DNA of 64,000 nt from Ewingella sp049889095 (lineage in GTDB: Bacteria > Pseudomonadota > Gammaproteobacteria > Enterobacterales > Enterobacteriaceae). The stretch lies in NCBI GenBank assembly GCA_049889095.1, contig JBLJFK010000001.1. One strand, given 5' to 3'. Below, piece by piece: positions 25,945 to 34,491 of this stretch (positions are counted from its first letter, which is position 1; each line of letters begins with the position of its first letter). A program made the position numbers and the translations under genes. The notes under the pieces were generated by a model. It worked only from the letters and a program-made list of their open reading frames with translations, ran no database searches and was not told where the DNA came from.

Positions 25945-26060
25945 CGGTATAGCCGAAATAATTGAAATTGAAGCCAGGCGGCAAGTGAGTAAATTCCCGA
26001 TGAGCTGACACAGGTCAGTGATTCGGGTTTGCGGGCGCAGCCAACGCAGCAGTAATTTCA
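25945..26060. repeat. Intergenic repeat copy, inverted orientation
   Basis: CCAGGCGGCAAGTGAGTAAA, TTCCCGATGAGCTGACACAG and GTCAGTGATTCGGGTTTGCG are the reverse complement of the elements at 32008-32125 (TTACCTGAGTAAGCTCATCG, CGGGATTC, TTGCCACCTTGC). It starts directly at the yejK stop, ahead of the terminator at 26075. Confidence 0.7.
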
Positions 26061-26074
26061 AGCATGGAGAATAT

Positions 26075-26104
26075 AAAAAACGCCGCATAGGCGGCGTTTT
26101 TTAT
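26075..26104. terminator. Bidirectional terminator between yejK and rplY
   Basis: AAAAAACGCCGCATAGGCGG continuing CGTTTTTT forms a perfect GC-rich stem (CGCCGC/GCGGCG) with A and T runs on the two sides, so it can stop both convergent genes. Confidence 0.9.
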
Positions 26105-26159
26105 TGTTCACGCACGGCGTCCCGATGCGCATCAACTCATTGTTGCTTAATCTAACAGA

Positions 26160-26450
26160 TTAAACGCGAACGAAGTCGATGTGAGCCAGTTTTGGCTTGA
26201 ACGGGTGACGCTGTACTGCCTGAACTTTAACTTTGGTTTCTGTACCGTCGATAACCAAAATAATTTCTTCAGAGTAAAATTCTTCTTTAACTTCCATGTT
26301 CTTTACAGAATCATGGTCCAGTTTGATAGAAACTGGAGCAGCTGAGCCACCATAAATGATAGCTGGGAATTTGTTCTCTAAACGCAGGCGGCGGCTCGCA
26401 CCCTTACCCTGCTCACCCTGTGGGCGTACTTCTACATTGATAGTAAACAT
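26160..26450 (-). CDS. rplY: Ribosomal protein L25
   Basis: A 96-residue 5S rRNA-binding ribosomal protein, the short form typical of Gammaproteobacteria. Matches E. coli RplY in GEQGKGASRRLRLENKFPAI, DHDSVKNMEVKEEFYSEEI and the C-terminal KVQAVQRHPFKPKLAHIDFVR. The single-gene unit and its place between yejK and yejH are conserved. Confidence 0.97.
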   Translation of the reverse strand: MFTINVEVRPQGEQGKGASRRLRLENKFPAIIYGGSAAPVSIKLDHDSVKNMEVKEEFYSEEIILVIDGTETKVKVQAVQRHPFKPKLAHIDFVRV

Positions 26451-26585
26451 TGTTTTTTCTCTAATAAGAAAATTAATCCCATCACAGGCGACCCAGTGGA
26501 TGGTATTTACTCCCGCGCGAGGCGAAAGCGGGCGGTATGATACCGAAGTGGGGCTGTATCAGCAATCAATTACGTCATTTTTTGT

Positions 26586-28349
26586 TCAACCGCGCAGCGC
26601 ATTGGCGCGGCGGTAACGCCCCTGATAATCAAATACCTTCTCGCGAATTTGCCAGAACTGGCCTTTTATCCTTGCGACCACAAAGTCAGGATGCCGCAGC
26701 AGAATTTGTTGTGCTATCACGTCAGCAGCCGTTTTCCATTCTAACACTACGCCCGGCGCACGCTGGTGCGGGCGCAGGAAGTTGTGCAAAAAAGCCATTC
26801 GCTGGGCGGGCGTGCTGAGGCGAAAACGCTCTGAGACATCCGCACCGTCTTCATCGTAATAGGTGATTTTGAGCCATTCGCCTTTATCATCTCGGCCGTT
26901 TTCCAGATTCATGCCCCCACAGCGCAGCACCAACGCATCTTTGAGTTGCAGTGCGGCTTTAAGCATATCGTCTGGGTCGACCAGAATCTCCTGGCACTGG
27001 TGGCATCGCCGTGCGGCGATGTCATTCTCCGCGCCGCAGTGAGGGCAGTTTTTGAAGCGAAAGCGATAGTCACACTGCTCACGCTCACCGTCGTCATCTT
27101 CCAGCACGCCCTGACAGCGGCGGCCAAAATGTTCAATCACCGTGCCGTCTTCAGTGGTTTTACCCCAGAAAATATTGGCGAAACCGCAGGCCGGGCAAAA
27201 GACCTGTACCGGTATATTGTCGCTGCCCGGTTTATGGCTGCCAACTTCCGGAGTGAAAATGTCATGTGGATTGCCGGCGTAATCAAGGATCAGACAGTCG
27301 GTTTTTCCGGGTGACAGGCGCAGCCCACGCCCAACAATCTGCTGATACAAACTGACGGACTCGGTCGGTCGCAAAATCGCAATAAGATCAACGTGTGGCG
27401 CATCGAAACCGGTCGTCAGCACGGAGACGTTGACCAGAAAGCGCAATTGCTGCTGTTTAAACTCACCGATGAGCCGGTCGCGTTCTGGCGCCGGAGTCTG
27501 TGCGCTGATCAGCGCCGCCTGACCTTTTGGCAGCAGGCCGAATATCTCACCGGCGTGCTCTACCGTAGAGGCGAAAAGCATCACCCCTTTGCGGTCGGCG
27601 GCAAACTCAACAATCTGGCTGATGATGTGCGGAGTAATGCGTTTTTGCTGGCGCAGTTCGTCATTAAGATCGACCTCACTGAACAGGCCGTTGCTGTTAG
27701 CCTGCAGGCGGCTGAAGTCGTAGCTCACCACCGGCATGTCCAGACGCTCCGGCGGTACCAGAAAGCCGTTTTTGATCATGTAACGCAGCGGCAGCTCATA
27801 AATACAGTCGCGGAACAGGCTGCCTGCATCGCCACGGACCATGCCCTGATGGTGATACTGATAAATCCAGCCTTTACCCAGTCGGTAAGGGGTGGCGGTC
27901 AGGCCGAGCAGACGAAGCCGCGGATTGGTGGCGCGCAGATGGCTGATGATTTGCTGATATTGGCTGTTTTCATCGTCGGAAATGCGATGGCATTCGTCGA
28001 TGATCAGCAGGGAAAACTCACCGCCGAAGGCGGCAAGATTCGGTGCAACCGACTGCACGCTGCCAAACACCACTTTGCCGCTGCTTTGTTTGATATTCAG
28101 CCCGGCGGCGAAAATATCGGCTTCCAGCCCGTAAGAGAGGTATTTGCTGTGATTCTGCGCCACCAGTTCTTTGACATGCGCCAGCACCAGCACGCGGCCT
28201 CTGGCAACACGTGCCAGCTCGGCGATCACCAGGCTTTTTCCCGCGCCGGTCGGCAGGACGATCACTGCCGGTTCATCATGCTGACGAAAATGGCGCAGCG
28301 TAGCGTCAACGGCATCTTGCTGATAGGGGCGAAGGGTGAAAGCAGTCAC
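26586..28349 (-). CDS. radD: DNA repair helicase-like ATPase RadD (YejH)
   Basis: Superfamily 2 ATPase of about 587 residues involved in recombinational repair. Walker A in VLPTGAGKSLVIAELA, DECH in LLIIDECHRISDD, the GLTATPYRLGKGW motif, and motif VI in YQQIVGRGLRLSPGKTD. A zinc-ribbon-like region follows with cysteine pairs CPACGF, NCPHCGAEN and CHQCQ. Starts at 28349 (GTG) or 28355 (TTG) are possible; neither has a strong ribosome site, and I take GTG because E. coli YejH begins a few residues before FTLRPYQ. A LexA-box match lies 13 bp upstream. Confidence 0.95.
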   Translation of the reverse strand: MTAFTLRPYQQDAVDATLRHFRQHDEPAVIVLPTGAGKSLVIAELARVARGRVLVLAHVKELVAQNHSKYLSYGLEADIFAAGLNIKQSSGKVVFGSVQSVAPNLAAFGGEFSLLIIDECHRISDDENSQYQQIISHLRATNPRLRLLGLTATPYRLGKGWIYQYHHQGMVRGDAGSLFRDCIYELPLRYMIKNGFLVPPERLDMPVVSYDFSRLQANSNGLFSEVDLNDELRQQKRITPHIISQIVEFAADRKGVMLFASTVEHAGEIFGLLPKGQAALISAQTPAPERDRLIGEFKQQQLRFLVNVSVLTTGFDAPHVDLIAILRPTESVSLYQQIVGRGLRLSPGKTDCLILDYAGNPHDIFTPEVGSHKPGSDNIPVQVFCPACGFANIFWGKTTEDGTVIEHFGRRCQGVLEDDDGEREQCDYRFRFKNCPHCGAENDIAARRCHQCQEILVDPDDMLKAALQLKDALVLRCGGMNLENGRDDKGEWLKITYYDEDGADVSERFRLSTPAQRMAFLHNFLRPHQRAPGVVLEWKTAADVIAQQILLRHPDFVVARIKGQFWQIREKVFDYQGRYRRANALRG

Positions 28350-28361
28350 GGGCAATATTCA

Positions 28362-28377
28362 CTGTTGATAAATACAG
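28362..28377. promoter_or_regulatory. Candidate LexA box at radD
   Basis: CTGTTGATAAATACAG has the full CTGT-N8-ACAG core with an AT-rich centre and lies immediately upstream of radD, where bound LexA would block transcription or initiation. Confidence 0.65.
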
Positions 28378-28629
28378 GGGTTAAGTATGCCAAAAATTGG
28401 CGTTGATGGCGATCATCAAACCCGGCTCACTTTTGTCGATCTGTGTCACAAGCTTCTATGATGATGCGCCAAGCGCGGCTATACTGCCTGTTCACTTATA
28501 GGCAGCCTTGTCTGCCCCGCCAGGTATTAATCACGCTCAACCCTGCCAGTTACCTTGGTGTACGGCGGGGTGTTGTGTTTTATCAGAAATGCGATCTCTC
28601 AGATCGCCATCAAAGGTTAAGCAGATTCA

Positions 28630-29337
28630 ATGCGTCTCGATAAATTTTTAGCTCAGCAACTGGGAGTCAGCCGTGCAATCGCGCTGCGTGAACTCCGTAA
28701 TAAACGCGTCACGGTAGATGGTGAAATTATCAAAACCGGTTCGCTGAAACTGGAACCGCAGCACCGCGTGGAGTTTGACGGCAACGTGTTGGAGCAAATT
28801 GATGGCCCGCGCTACTTCATGCTCAATAAACCTCAGGGCTATGTCTGTTCCACTGACGATCCCGATCATCCGACCGTGCTGTATTTCCTCGAAGAGCCGG
28901 TAGCCTACAAACTGCATGCGGCAGGGCGTCTGGATATCGACACCACCGGTCTGGTGCTGATGACCGATGACGGTCAGTGGTCGCACCGTATTACCTCGCC
29001 AAAACATCATTGCGAAAAAACCTATCTGGTGACCCTGGAGCAACCGCTGGCTGACGATACCGCCGCACAGTTCACCGCAGGGGTACAACTGCATAACGAA
29101 GATTCTTTGACCAAACCGGCCGTACTTGAGCAACTCGAAGAGTGTGTCGTGCGCCTGACTATCAGCGAAGGCCGTTATCATCAGGTGAAACGTATGTTTG
29201 CCGCTGTCGGCAACCGCGTTGTTGCGTTGCACCGTGAACGCATCGGTGGGATTACCATGGACGATGATCTGGAGCCAGGCGAATACCGTCGCCTGACCGA
29301 AGAGGAAGTTGCCAGCGTTGAAATGCCAGGCCGTTAG
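28630..29337 (+). CDS. rsuA: 16S rRNA pseudouridine(516) synthase RsuA
   Basis: S4 domain at the N-terminus (MRLDKFLAQQLGVSRAIALR) and the RsuA-family catalytic motif AAGRLDIDTTGLVLMTDDGQ with its catalytic Asp; KTYLVTLEQPL and GRYHQVKRMFAAVGN complete the family pattern. The 235 residues match the expected 231. Divergent from radD and directly upstream of bcr, as in E. coli. Confidence 0.96.
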   Translation: MRLDKFLAQQLGVSRAIALRELRNKRVTVDGEIIKTGSLKLEPQHRVEFDGNVLEQIDGPRYFMLNKPQGYVCSTDDPDHPTVLYFLEEPVAYKLHAAGRLDIDTTGLVLMTDDGQWSHRITSPKHHCEKTYLVTLEQPLADDTAAQFTAGVQLHNEDSLTKPAVLEQLEECVVRLTISEGRYHQVKRMFAAVGNRVVALHRERIGGITMDDDLEPGEYRRLTEEEVASVEMPGR

Positions 29338-29360
29338 TTTTCTCATTATCTGATATTCAT

Positions 29361-30584
29361 TTGGTGGTGAACGTGCAAGTGGAAGAGAACCGGGTATCTC
29401 ACATAGGTTTGATCTTTATCCTCGGATTGATATCGATGCTGATGCCGTTGGCTATCGATATGTATCTGCCGAGTATGCCAGTGATTGCTCAGGAATTTGG
29501 CGTGCCTGCGGGCAGCGTGCAAATGACGCTCAGTGCCTATGTGCTGGGTTTTGCCGTCGGGCAGCTGTTTTACGGGCCTATGGCGGACAGCCTCGGGCGT
29601 AAACCGGTTATCTTCTGGGGCGTGCTGATCTTTGCGGTCGCGGGCGCGGCCTGCGCACTGGCACAATCGGTCGAGCAACTGGTCTATATGCGTTTCCTGC
29701 ATGGCTTAGCGGCGGCGGCGGCGAGTGTGGTGATCAATGCCCTGATGCGCGATATGTTCACTAAAGATGAATTCTCACGAATGATGTCTTTTGTGGTGCT
29801 GGTCATGACCGTCGCGCCGCTGCTGGCTCCGATGCTTGGTGGTATGCTGATGGTCGCCTTCAGCTGGCATGCCATTTTTTGGGCGATGGCCATTGCGGCG
29901 TTGATCGCTGCTGTGTTGGTTGGCGTTTACATCAAAGAAACGCTACCCAAAGAGAAACGACAGAAATTCCATCTGCGCGCCAGTATTGGCAACTTTGCCT
30001 CGCTGTTCCGCCATAAGCGCGTGCTGTGTTATATGTTGGCGAGTGGTTTCTCCTTCGCCGGATTGTTCTCCTTTCTCAGCGCCGGTCCGTTTGTCTATAT
30101 CGAACTAAACGGCGTATTACCGCAGAACTTCGGCTTTTACTTTGCGCTGAATATTGTTGCGTTGGTGATCCTTACGCTGATCAACAGCCGTAACGTGCGC
30201 CGGATGGGCGCGGTGAAGATGTTCCGTTTCGGGCTGGTTGTGCAGTTGATTATGGGCTTCTGGTTGCTGGTGGTGTGTGCCCTTGGGTTGCCGTTCTGGG
30301 CGCTGGTGCTTGGCGTGGCGGGTTACGTTGGCGTGATAGCCATGGTGACGTCAAATGCGATGGCGGTGATTATGGATGACTTTCCGCATATGGCTGGAAC
30401 AGCGGCTTCTCTGGCGGGGACAATCCGCTTTGGCACCGGTGCTGCGATTGGCTCCATACTGTCACTGTTTACTGCCAAAAGCGCCTGGCCGATGGTAGGG
30501 TCGATGGCGTTTTGTGTTATTGCCGCCGTCTTATTGTTTCTGTACGCCAGCCGTCCGGTGAAAGTCAGGGCTGAAACGGCCTGA
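29361..30584 (+). CDS. bcr: Bcr/CflA-family multidrug efflux transporter
   Basis: MFS exporter linked to bicyclomycin and sulfonamide resistance in E. coli. The product has about 12 helices, the family stretches LGLISMLMPLAIDMYLPSMP, FYGPMADSLGRKPVIFWG (motif A) and RFLHGLAAAAASVVINALMR, and SNAMAVIMDDFPHMAGTAAS. The start is uncertain: TTG 29361, GTG 29364/29367 or GTG 29373, all without a strong ribosome site; the E. coli N-terminus aligns best a few residues inside. It lies 24 bp after rsuA. In E. coli the next gene is yejG; here the ketogluconate cassette intervenes. Confidence 0.93.
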   Translation: MVVNVQVEENRVSHIGLIFILGLISMLMPLAIDMYLPSMPVIAQEFGVPAGSVQMTLSAYVLGFAVGQLFYGPMADSLGRKPVIFWGVLIFAVAGAACALAQSVEQLVYMRFLHGLAAAAASVVINALMRDMFTKDEFSRMMSFVVLVMTVAPLLAPMLGGMLMVAFSWHAIFWAMAIAALIAAVLVGVYIKETLPKEKRQKFHLRASIGNFASLFRHKRVLCYMLASGFSFAGLFSFLSAGPFVYIELNGVLPQNFGFYFALNIVALVILTLINSRNVRRMGAVKMFRFGLVVQLIMGFWLLVVCALGLPFWALVLGVAGYVGVIAMVTSNAMAVIMDDFPHMAGTAASLAGTIRFGTGAAIGSILSLFTAKSAWPMVGSMAFCVIAAVLLFLYASRPVKVRAETA

Positions 30585-30595
30585 TATCTGTTAGT

Positions 30596-30619
30596 TTCTC
30601 CCCCTGAGAAGGGGGAGAA
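30596..30619. terminator. Hairpin between convergent bcr and the MFS gene
   Basis: TTCTCCCCC-TGAGAA-GGGGGAGAA is a perfect nine-pair stem between two convergent stop codons. There is no clear T run, so its role as a terminator is inferred from position. Confidence 0.5.
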
Positions 30620-30626
30620 CGATACC

Positions 30627-31982
30627 TTAACCAATAACCGGTGTTTTAATCCCCTCAGCTTTGCGCATTTTCCGCGCCCTTGCATACTCATCGGCCATCG
30701 CTTTGGCTTTCGCGCCCGGTATCAGGGCCATATCACACTCTTTCGGTAATAACGTAGTGACCAGCGCGGCAATGAGCAGTGATGCGACCAGCGCATAAAT
30801 CGCTGTACTCTGACCGTAGAAATTGACCAGTACACCGACCAGATACGGGCCACAGAAGCCGCCCAAATTTCCCAGGCCGTTGATCACGCCGCGTGCGCTA
30901 CCTGCCACTTCCGGCGTAGTGATCTTGCTTGGTATGGTCCAGAAGGCGCTGGTGGCAGCTTGCAGGAAGAAACCCGCGCCGACCAGGAAACCGTATGACG
31001 CCATAATGTTGTGGCTGACGCTCACCGAGGCTGCAAGACAGGCGGCGAACCCGCACAGTGGTAACACGATGAACATACGGCGTTTGCCGGTTTTATCCGA
31101 CAGCACGGACATCGCGAGGATCCCCAGCATCGTGCCAACGTAAGGGATGATGGCCAGCATCCCGACCGAACTCATATCGCCGCCGGTAAGGTTTTTAAGG
31201 ATGGTCGGTAGCCACAGGGTATAGCCGTAAATTCCGGTCTGGTAGAAGAAGTTAATGATGATCAACTTTCTGATTGAGCTGTTGCGGAACACCTCTTTCA
31301 GCGGCGCGTTTTGTACCGGTGCCAGGGCTCTCAGCGCCTCACGCTCGCGGTTCAGCTCGGTGACCAAATAATCACGTTCGCGGTCAGATAACCATTTGGC
31401 CTCTTCTGGGCGGTCACTGATGGTAAACCACCAGAACACCATCACGGCCACCGAGAGCAGACCCTCAATGATGAATAGCCAACGCCAGTCGAGTGCGTCC
31501 AGGATCACCCCAGACAGCGGGGCGGTGATCATACCGCCGAGTGGCGCAAACATAAGTACGTAGGCGTTGGCGCGGCCACGCTCTTTGTCCGGGAACCAAT
31601 TGCTGACCATCGTCAGCACCACCGGCAGCATCCCGCCTTCGGCCACGCCCAGCGCGAAGCGCAGGAACAGTAATTGATACTGATTGGTCACCAGACCGGT
31701 CAGCACCGAAATGACGGCCCACGCTACCAGAGACCAGGCAATAAACTTACGTCCGCTGCCGTGTACCGCCAGACTGCCGCCAGGTACTTGCAAAAACAGA
31801 TACCCGATGAAGAAGATACCCGCTGCCAGACCGGCCATCGACGAGGTGATACCTAATTCAGCGTCCATTCCACCAGGCATAGCGAAACTGATATTAACCC
31901 TGTCCATAAAGGAGATAATACAGGCAATCAATATTGGCGTAATAACGCGTAACCAGCGGGCTTTAGGGATTGTATTATCCAT
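30627..31982 (-). CDS. MFS sugar-acid transporter (anion:cation symporter family)
   Basis: A 451-residue permease of the ACS/D-galactonate-glucarate type, with FMDRVNISFAMPGG in helix 1, the motif FLQVPGGSLAVHGSGRKFIA, FALGVAEGGMLPVVLTMVSN and WFPDKERGRANA. Members carry hexuronates, glucarate, galactonate or 2-ketogluconate (KguT). The neighbouring ketoaldonate-type dehydrogenase and periplasmic sugar-acid dehydrogenase favour 2-ketogluconate or a related keto-acid as substrate; this is inference. ATG 31982 (MDNTIPKARWLRV) has GAGGTG six bases upstream and is preferred to an upstream codon at 32009. A repeat element separates it from the next gene. Confidence 0.85.
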   Translation of the reverse strand: MDNTIPKARWLRVITPILIACIISFMDRVNISFAMPGGMDAELGITSSMAGLAAGIFFIGYLFLQVPGGSLAVHGSGRKFIAWSLVAWAVISVLTGLVTNQYQLLFLRFALGVAEGGMLPVVLTMVSNWFPDKERGRANAYVLMFAPLGGMITAPLSGVILDALDWRWLFIIEGLLSVAVMVFWWFTISDRPEEAKWLSDRERDYLVTELNREREALRALAPVQNAPLKEVFRNSSIRKLIIINFFYQTGIYGYTLWLPTILKNLTGGDMSSVGMLAIIPYVGTMLGILAMSVLSDKTGKRRMFIVLPLCGFAACLAASVSVSHNIMASYGFLVGAGFFLQAATSAFWTIPSKITTPEVAGSARGVINGLGNLGGFCGPYLVGVLVNFYGQSTAIYALVASLLIAALVTTLLPKECDMALIPGAKAKAMADEYARARKMRKAEGIKTPVIG

Positions 31983-32007
31983 TGTTAACACCTCGACTAT
32001 CCCCTTC

Positions 32008-32125
32008 ATACTTCAAGTTGCAGATGCGTTGGCTGCACTTAGTCACCCGAATCACTTACCTGAGTAAGCTCATCGGGATTCCTTCGTTTGCCACCTTGCT
32101 GCAACTCGAATTATTTTGGGTATAT
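32008..32125. repeat. Intergenic repeat, best-preserved copy
   Basis: Starts near ATACTTCAAGTTGCAGATGC and ends near TGCAACTCGAATTATTTTGG. In between are CACCCGAATCACTTACCTGA, GTAAGCTCATCGGGATTC and GTTTGCCACCTTG. The ends are inverted (CTTCAAGTTGCA versus TGCAACTCGAA), so the whole can fold into a long hairpin. I recall very similar intergenic elements in Serratia and Yersinia genomes (YPAL-like). It sits between two genes of the sugar-acid cassette. Confidence 0.75.
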
Positions 32126-32216
32126 ACAGGGAATATTTACCAATAAAAATTATTACTGATAAAACATCTATATTATTTTTTAAAAAATGGATTAAAAAAT
32201 GAAAGTTTAAAGCTTA

Positions 32217-33143
32217 TTACTCATCCAAATGTTTGTGTAAGTTCGCCAATACTTTTTCACTCATTGCCTGACGAGTTTCATGGGTGGCACTACCCACATG
32301 CGGTTGTAAGACCACATTTTCCATAGTGATTAATTCGCAGGGAACCCGAGGTTCTTCGGCAAATACATCCAGCCCGGCACCACCGATGTGCTTATTCTGC
32401 AATGCAGTAATTAAATCCTTTTGATTGATCACGCTACCCCGGGAAATATTAATAATCAGAGCATTATCATGCATGACGTTAAATACCGATTCATTAATAA
32501 CGCCGGCAGATTGCGGTCCGCCAGACACAGCAACAACCAGCACATCAACCTGTGCGGCGAGCTGTTTAACGTCAGAGTAGAAGTGGTAAGGCAGTTCGGA
32601 TTTTTCGTTATTGCTGGCATAGCTGATGTGCATATCAAAGCCGCTGGCGCGCCGGGCAATTGCCTGGCCAATCTGGCCCATACCAAATATTCCCAAGCGC
32701 TTACCGCTAATTTTGGTCGATAGCGAGAAACCGCCTTCCAGCCATTTTCCTTCACGAACAAATTTATCGGCCTGACAAACATGACGTGATGTTGCGAGCA
32801 TTAAAGCCATTGCCATATCAGCGACGTCATCAGTTAATACACCACTGGTTATTTCAACCTGAATATTATGTTTGGCCGCGTAGGACAAATCAATAGCATC
32901 GGTGCCGACGCCAAAAACGGAAATAACCTTTAAATCGGGTAAGCACTCCAGAATGCTATTATCGACACCGACATCACCGCGCGTCACCAGTCCGAGAATA
33001 CCTTGGCCGCTGGAGGCTAAAAAAGTCGGTTTATTCTGTTGGTCGACATATTTATCTACGGAAAACTGCTGTTGCAGTTTTTCAGTCAGGCTATCCATGA
33101 CCGGAGCCAGAATTAATACGCGTGATTTTTGTTGTTGGGTCAT
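32217..33143 (-). CDS. D-2-hydroxyacid dehydrogenase, ketoaldonate/glyoxylate reductase type
   Basis: NAD(P)H-dependent 2-hydroxyacid dehydrogenase of 308 residues. The Rossmann motif is FGMGQIGQAIARRASGFD; catalytic Arg in NISRGSVINQKDL, Glu in GLDVFAEEPRVPC, His in VVLQPHVGSATHET. Closest relatives by pattern are glyoxylate/hydroxypyruvate reductases and 2-ketogluconate reductases. Within this cassette, reduction of 2-ketogluconate to gluconate is the most sensible role; hydroxypyruvate reduction cannot be excluded. A CRP-site match lies 70 bp upstream. Confidence 0.85.
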   Translation of the reverse strand: MTQQQKSRVLILAPVMDSLTEKLQQQFSVDKYVDQQNKPTFLASSGQGILGLVTRGDVGVDNSILECLPDLKVISVFGVGTDAIDLSYAAKHNIQVEITSGVLTDDVADMAMALMLATSRHVCQADKFVREGKWLEGGFSLSTKISGKRLGIFGMGQIGQAIARRASGFDMHISYASNNEKSELPYHFYSDVKQLAAQVDVLVVAVSGGPQSAGVINESVFNVMHDNALIINISRGSVINQKDLITALQNKHIGGAGLDVFAEEPRVPCELITMENVVLQPHVGSATHETRQAMSEKVLANLHKHLDE

Positions 33144-33212
33144 TGTCGTTACCTGTCAAAGTTTGCTTCTCAGAATCGATGTTCTAATAAAAGCATTTTC
33201 AGGAAACTATTT

Positions 33213-33228
33213 TGTGACCGGCATCACG
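33213..33228. promoter_or_regulatory. Candidate CRP site upstream of the 2-hydroxyacid dehydrogenase
   Basis: TGTGACCGGCATCACG matches TGTGA-N6-TCACA with one mismatch, about 70 bp before the gene start, a normal activating distance for catabolite control. Confidence 0.6.
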
Positions 33229-33250
33229 TTGGATCATGTTAAAAAAGGGT

Positions 33251-33262
33251 GTTACTTGTAAC
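33251..33262. promoter_or_regulatory. Candidate operator of the LacI-type regulator
   Basis: GTTACTTGTAAC is a perfect palindrome 38 bp upstream of the CRP match; it resembles GTTA/TAAC-containing sites bound by GntR/IdnR-like LacI proteins. The cognate regulator is encoded next door. Confidence 0.4.
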
Positions 33263-33321
33263 GTGATCCTAAACCACAATTCGCCGATGCGTATTGATGA
33301 ACCATAAAGACGAGGTGACGC

Positions 33322-34305
33322 TCAAATTGTCCCGCCCATCGAAATCTGATAATGCAAATCAACGCGCTCAATGGTTGGCAGGTTTTTGATTTTTTTGAGG
33401 ATAATTTCGGCAGCGACTTTGCCCATTTCATAACGAGGTGTGATAACGCTGGCTAATAGCGGCGTGGTGGCCAGCCCAATGTCCAGACCATGGAAGCCGG
33501 AAATCGCCATCTCTTCGGGAACTCTGATGCCGGACTTCAGGCACTCTTGTAACACGCCGACCGCAATATCATCATTGGTACATAACACAGCGTTGACCTG
33601 TGGATCGAGCTGTCGGGCCAGCGCCAGCATACCGGCGCCGATAGAGACCGAAGAGACTTTATTTGGCGTGATGTGCATCGGTTCAAGCTGGCGTTCCTGC
33701 ATCGCCCGGCTGTATCCCTGATAGCGTTTCTTATCACGGGCATCTGACATCGAGCCAAAATACACCACGTGTTGCTTGCCGCTGGCGAGCAGAGTAGTCG
33801 CCATGTCATAACCGGCCTGAAAGTTATCGAAACCAACGGCAATGCGTCCGTGAGTGTCATCGAGATCCATCACTTGTGCGATTGGAATAGCGGCAGCATT
33901 AAGGTACTTATCGGCTTTCAGGGTGTGCACTGAATCGGTGAGGATCAGGCCTGCCAACGAGTAAGTCAGCAAATTGATGATGTGTTCTTCTTCGCGCTCT
34001 TTGCTGTATTCGTAATTGACCACCAGCGTCTGATAGCCCTGCTGAGACGTGACGGACTCAATGCCTGCCAGCAGATCCGAGAAAATCTGGTTGTTGAACG
34101 AGGGGACCAGAATACCGATGCGGGGCGTTTTCTGCGGACGCTCGGCGTCTTCCAGCGGATAACCTACTTCCTCCATGACTTTGGTAATACGCTCGCGGGT
34201 TTCCGGCGATACCTTTTCCGGGGTACGCAAAAAACGACTGACGGTCATTTTGGTCACGTCGGCGAGTAACGCGATATCTTGCAGTGTGACGCGTTGGTTT
34301 CTCAT
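33322..34305 (-). CDS. LacI-family regulator, GntR/IdnR-like
   Basis: A 327-residue repressor with helix-turn-helix VTLQDIALLADVTKMTVSRF and a periplasmic-binding-like effector domain (RIGILVPSFNNQIFSDLLAG, AVGFDNFQAGYDMATTLL, FCTNDD-like LCTNDDIAVGVLQE, AISGFHGLDIGL). The pattern fits E. coli GntR and IdnR, which sense gluconate or 5-ketogluconate. ATG 34305 has AGGA upstream; the longer frame to 34410 adds a non-homologous tail. It is divergent from idnO, with a shared regulatory region, and probably controls the cassette. Confidence 0.9.
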   Translation of the reverse strand: MRNQRVTLQDIALLADVTKMTVSRFLRTPEKVSPETRERITKVMEEVGYPLEDAERPQKTPRIGILVPSFNNQIFSDLLAGIESVTSQQGYQTLVVNYEYSKEREEEHIINLLTYSLAGLILTDSVHTLKADKYLNAAAIPIAQVMDLDDTHGRIAVGFDNFQAGYDMATTLLASGKQHVVYFGSMSDARDKKRYQGYSRAMQERQLEPMHITPNKVSSVSIGAGMLALARQLDPQVNAVLCTNDDIAVGVLQECLKSGIRVPEEMAISGFHGLDIGLATTPLLASVITPRYEMGKVAAEIILKKIKNLPTIERVDLHYQISMGGTI

Positions 34306-34391
34306 CCGCGCAGGTCCTGTGTGAATAATGGAGCGTGAAGCATGGTTATGCAGGAAACATGTTAGCAAAATGATAGGGATCACGCTTGTGG

Positions 34392-34433
34392 TAACAGAGT
34401 TTGTTAACACGGAGTAGGGTGATCTCCGTCACA
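34392..34433. promoter_or_regulatory. Operator-like palindrome and CRP site between lacI-type gene and idnO
   Basis: TAACAGAGTTTGTTA (34392-34406) is a perfect TAACA-N5-TGTTA inverted repeat; GGTGATCTCCGTCACA (34418-34433) matches the CRP consensus with one mismatch. Together they are placed to control idnO and the divergent regulator. Confidence 0.55.
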
Positions 34434-34491
34434 GTTTGGCCGCCGATAAACCGCTTAAGTGTGAAGTAACTTTTTGCTATGGACATTGATC

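Noticed and set aside
27393..28406. 337-codon ORF on the plus strand opposite radD
   Set aside because: It is a mirror of the radD coding frame, with low-complexity composition (many His, Gln and Arg), and carries no domain; radD on the minus strand has all helicase motifs.
28648..29346. 232-codon minus-strand ORF opposite rsuA
   Set aside because: Shadow of rsuA; no family features and no promoter or ribosome site of its own.
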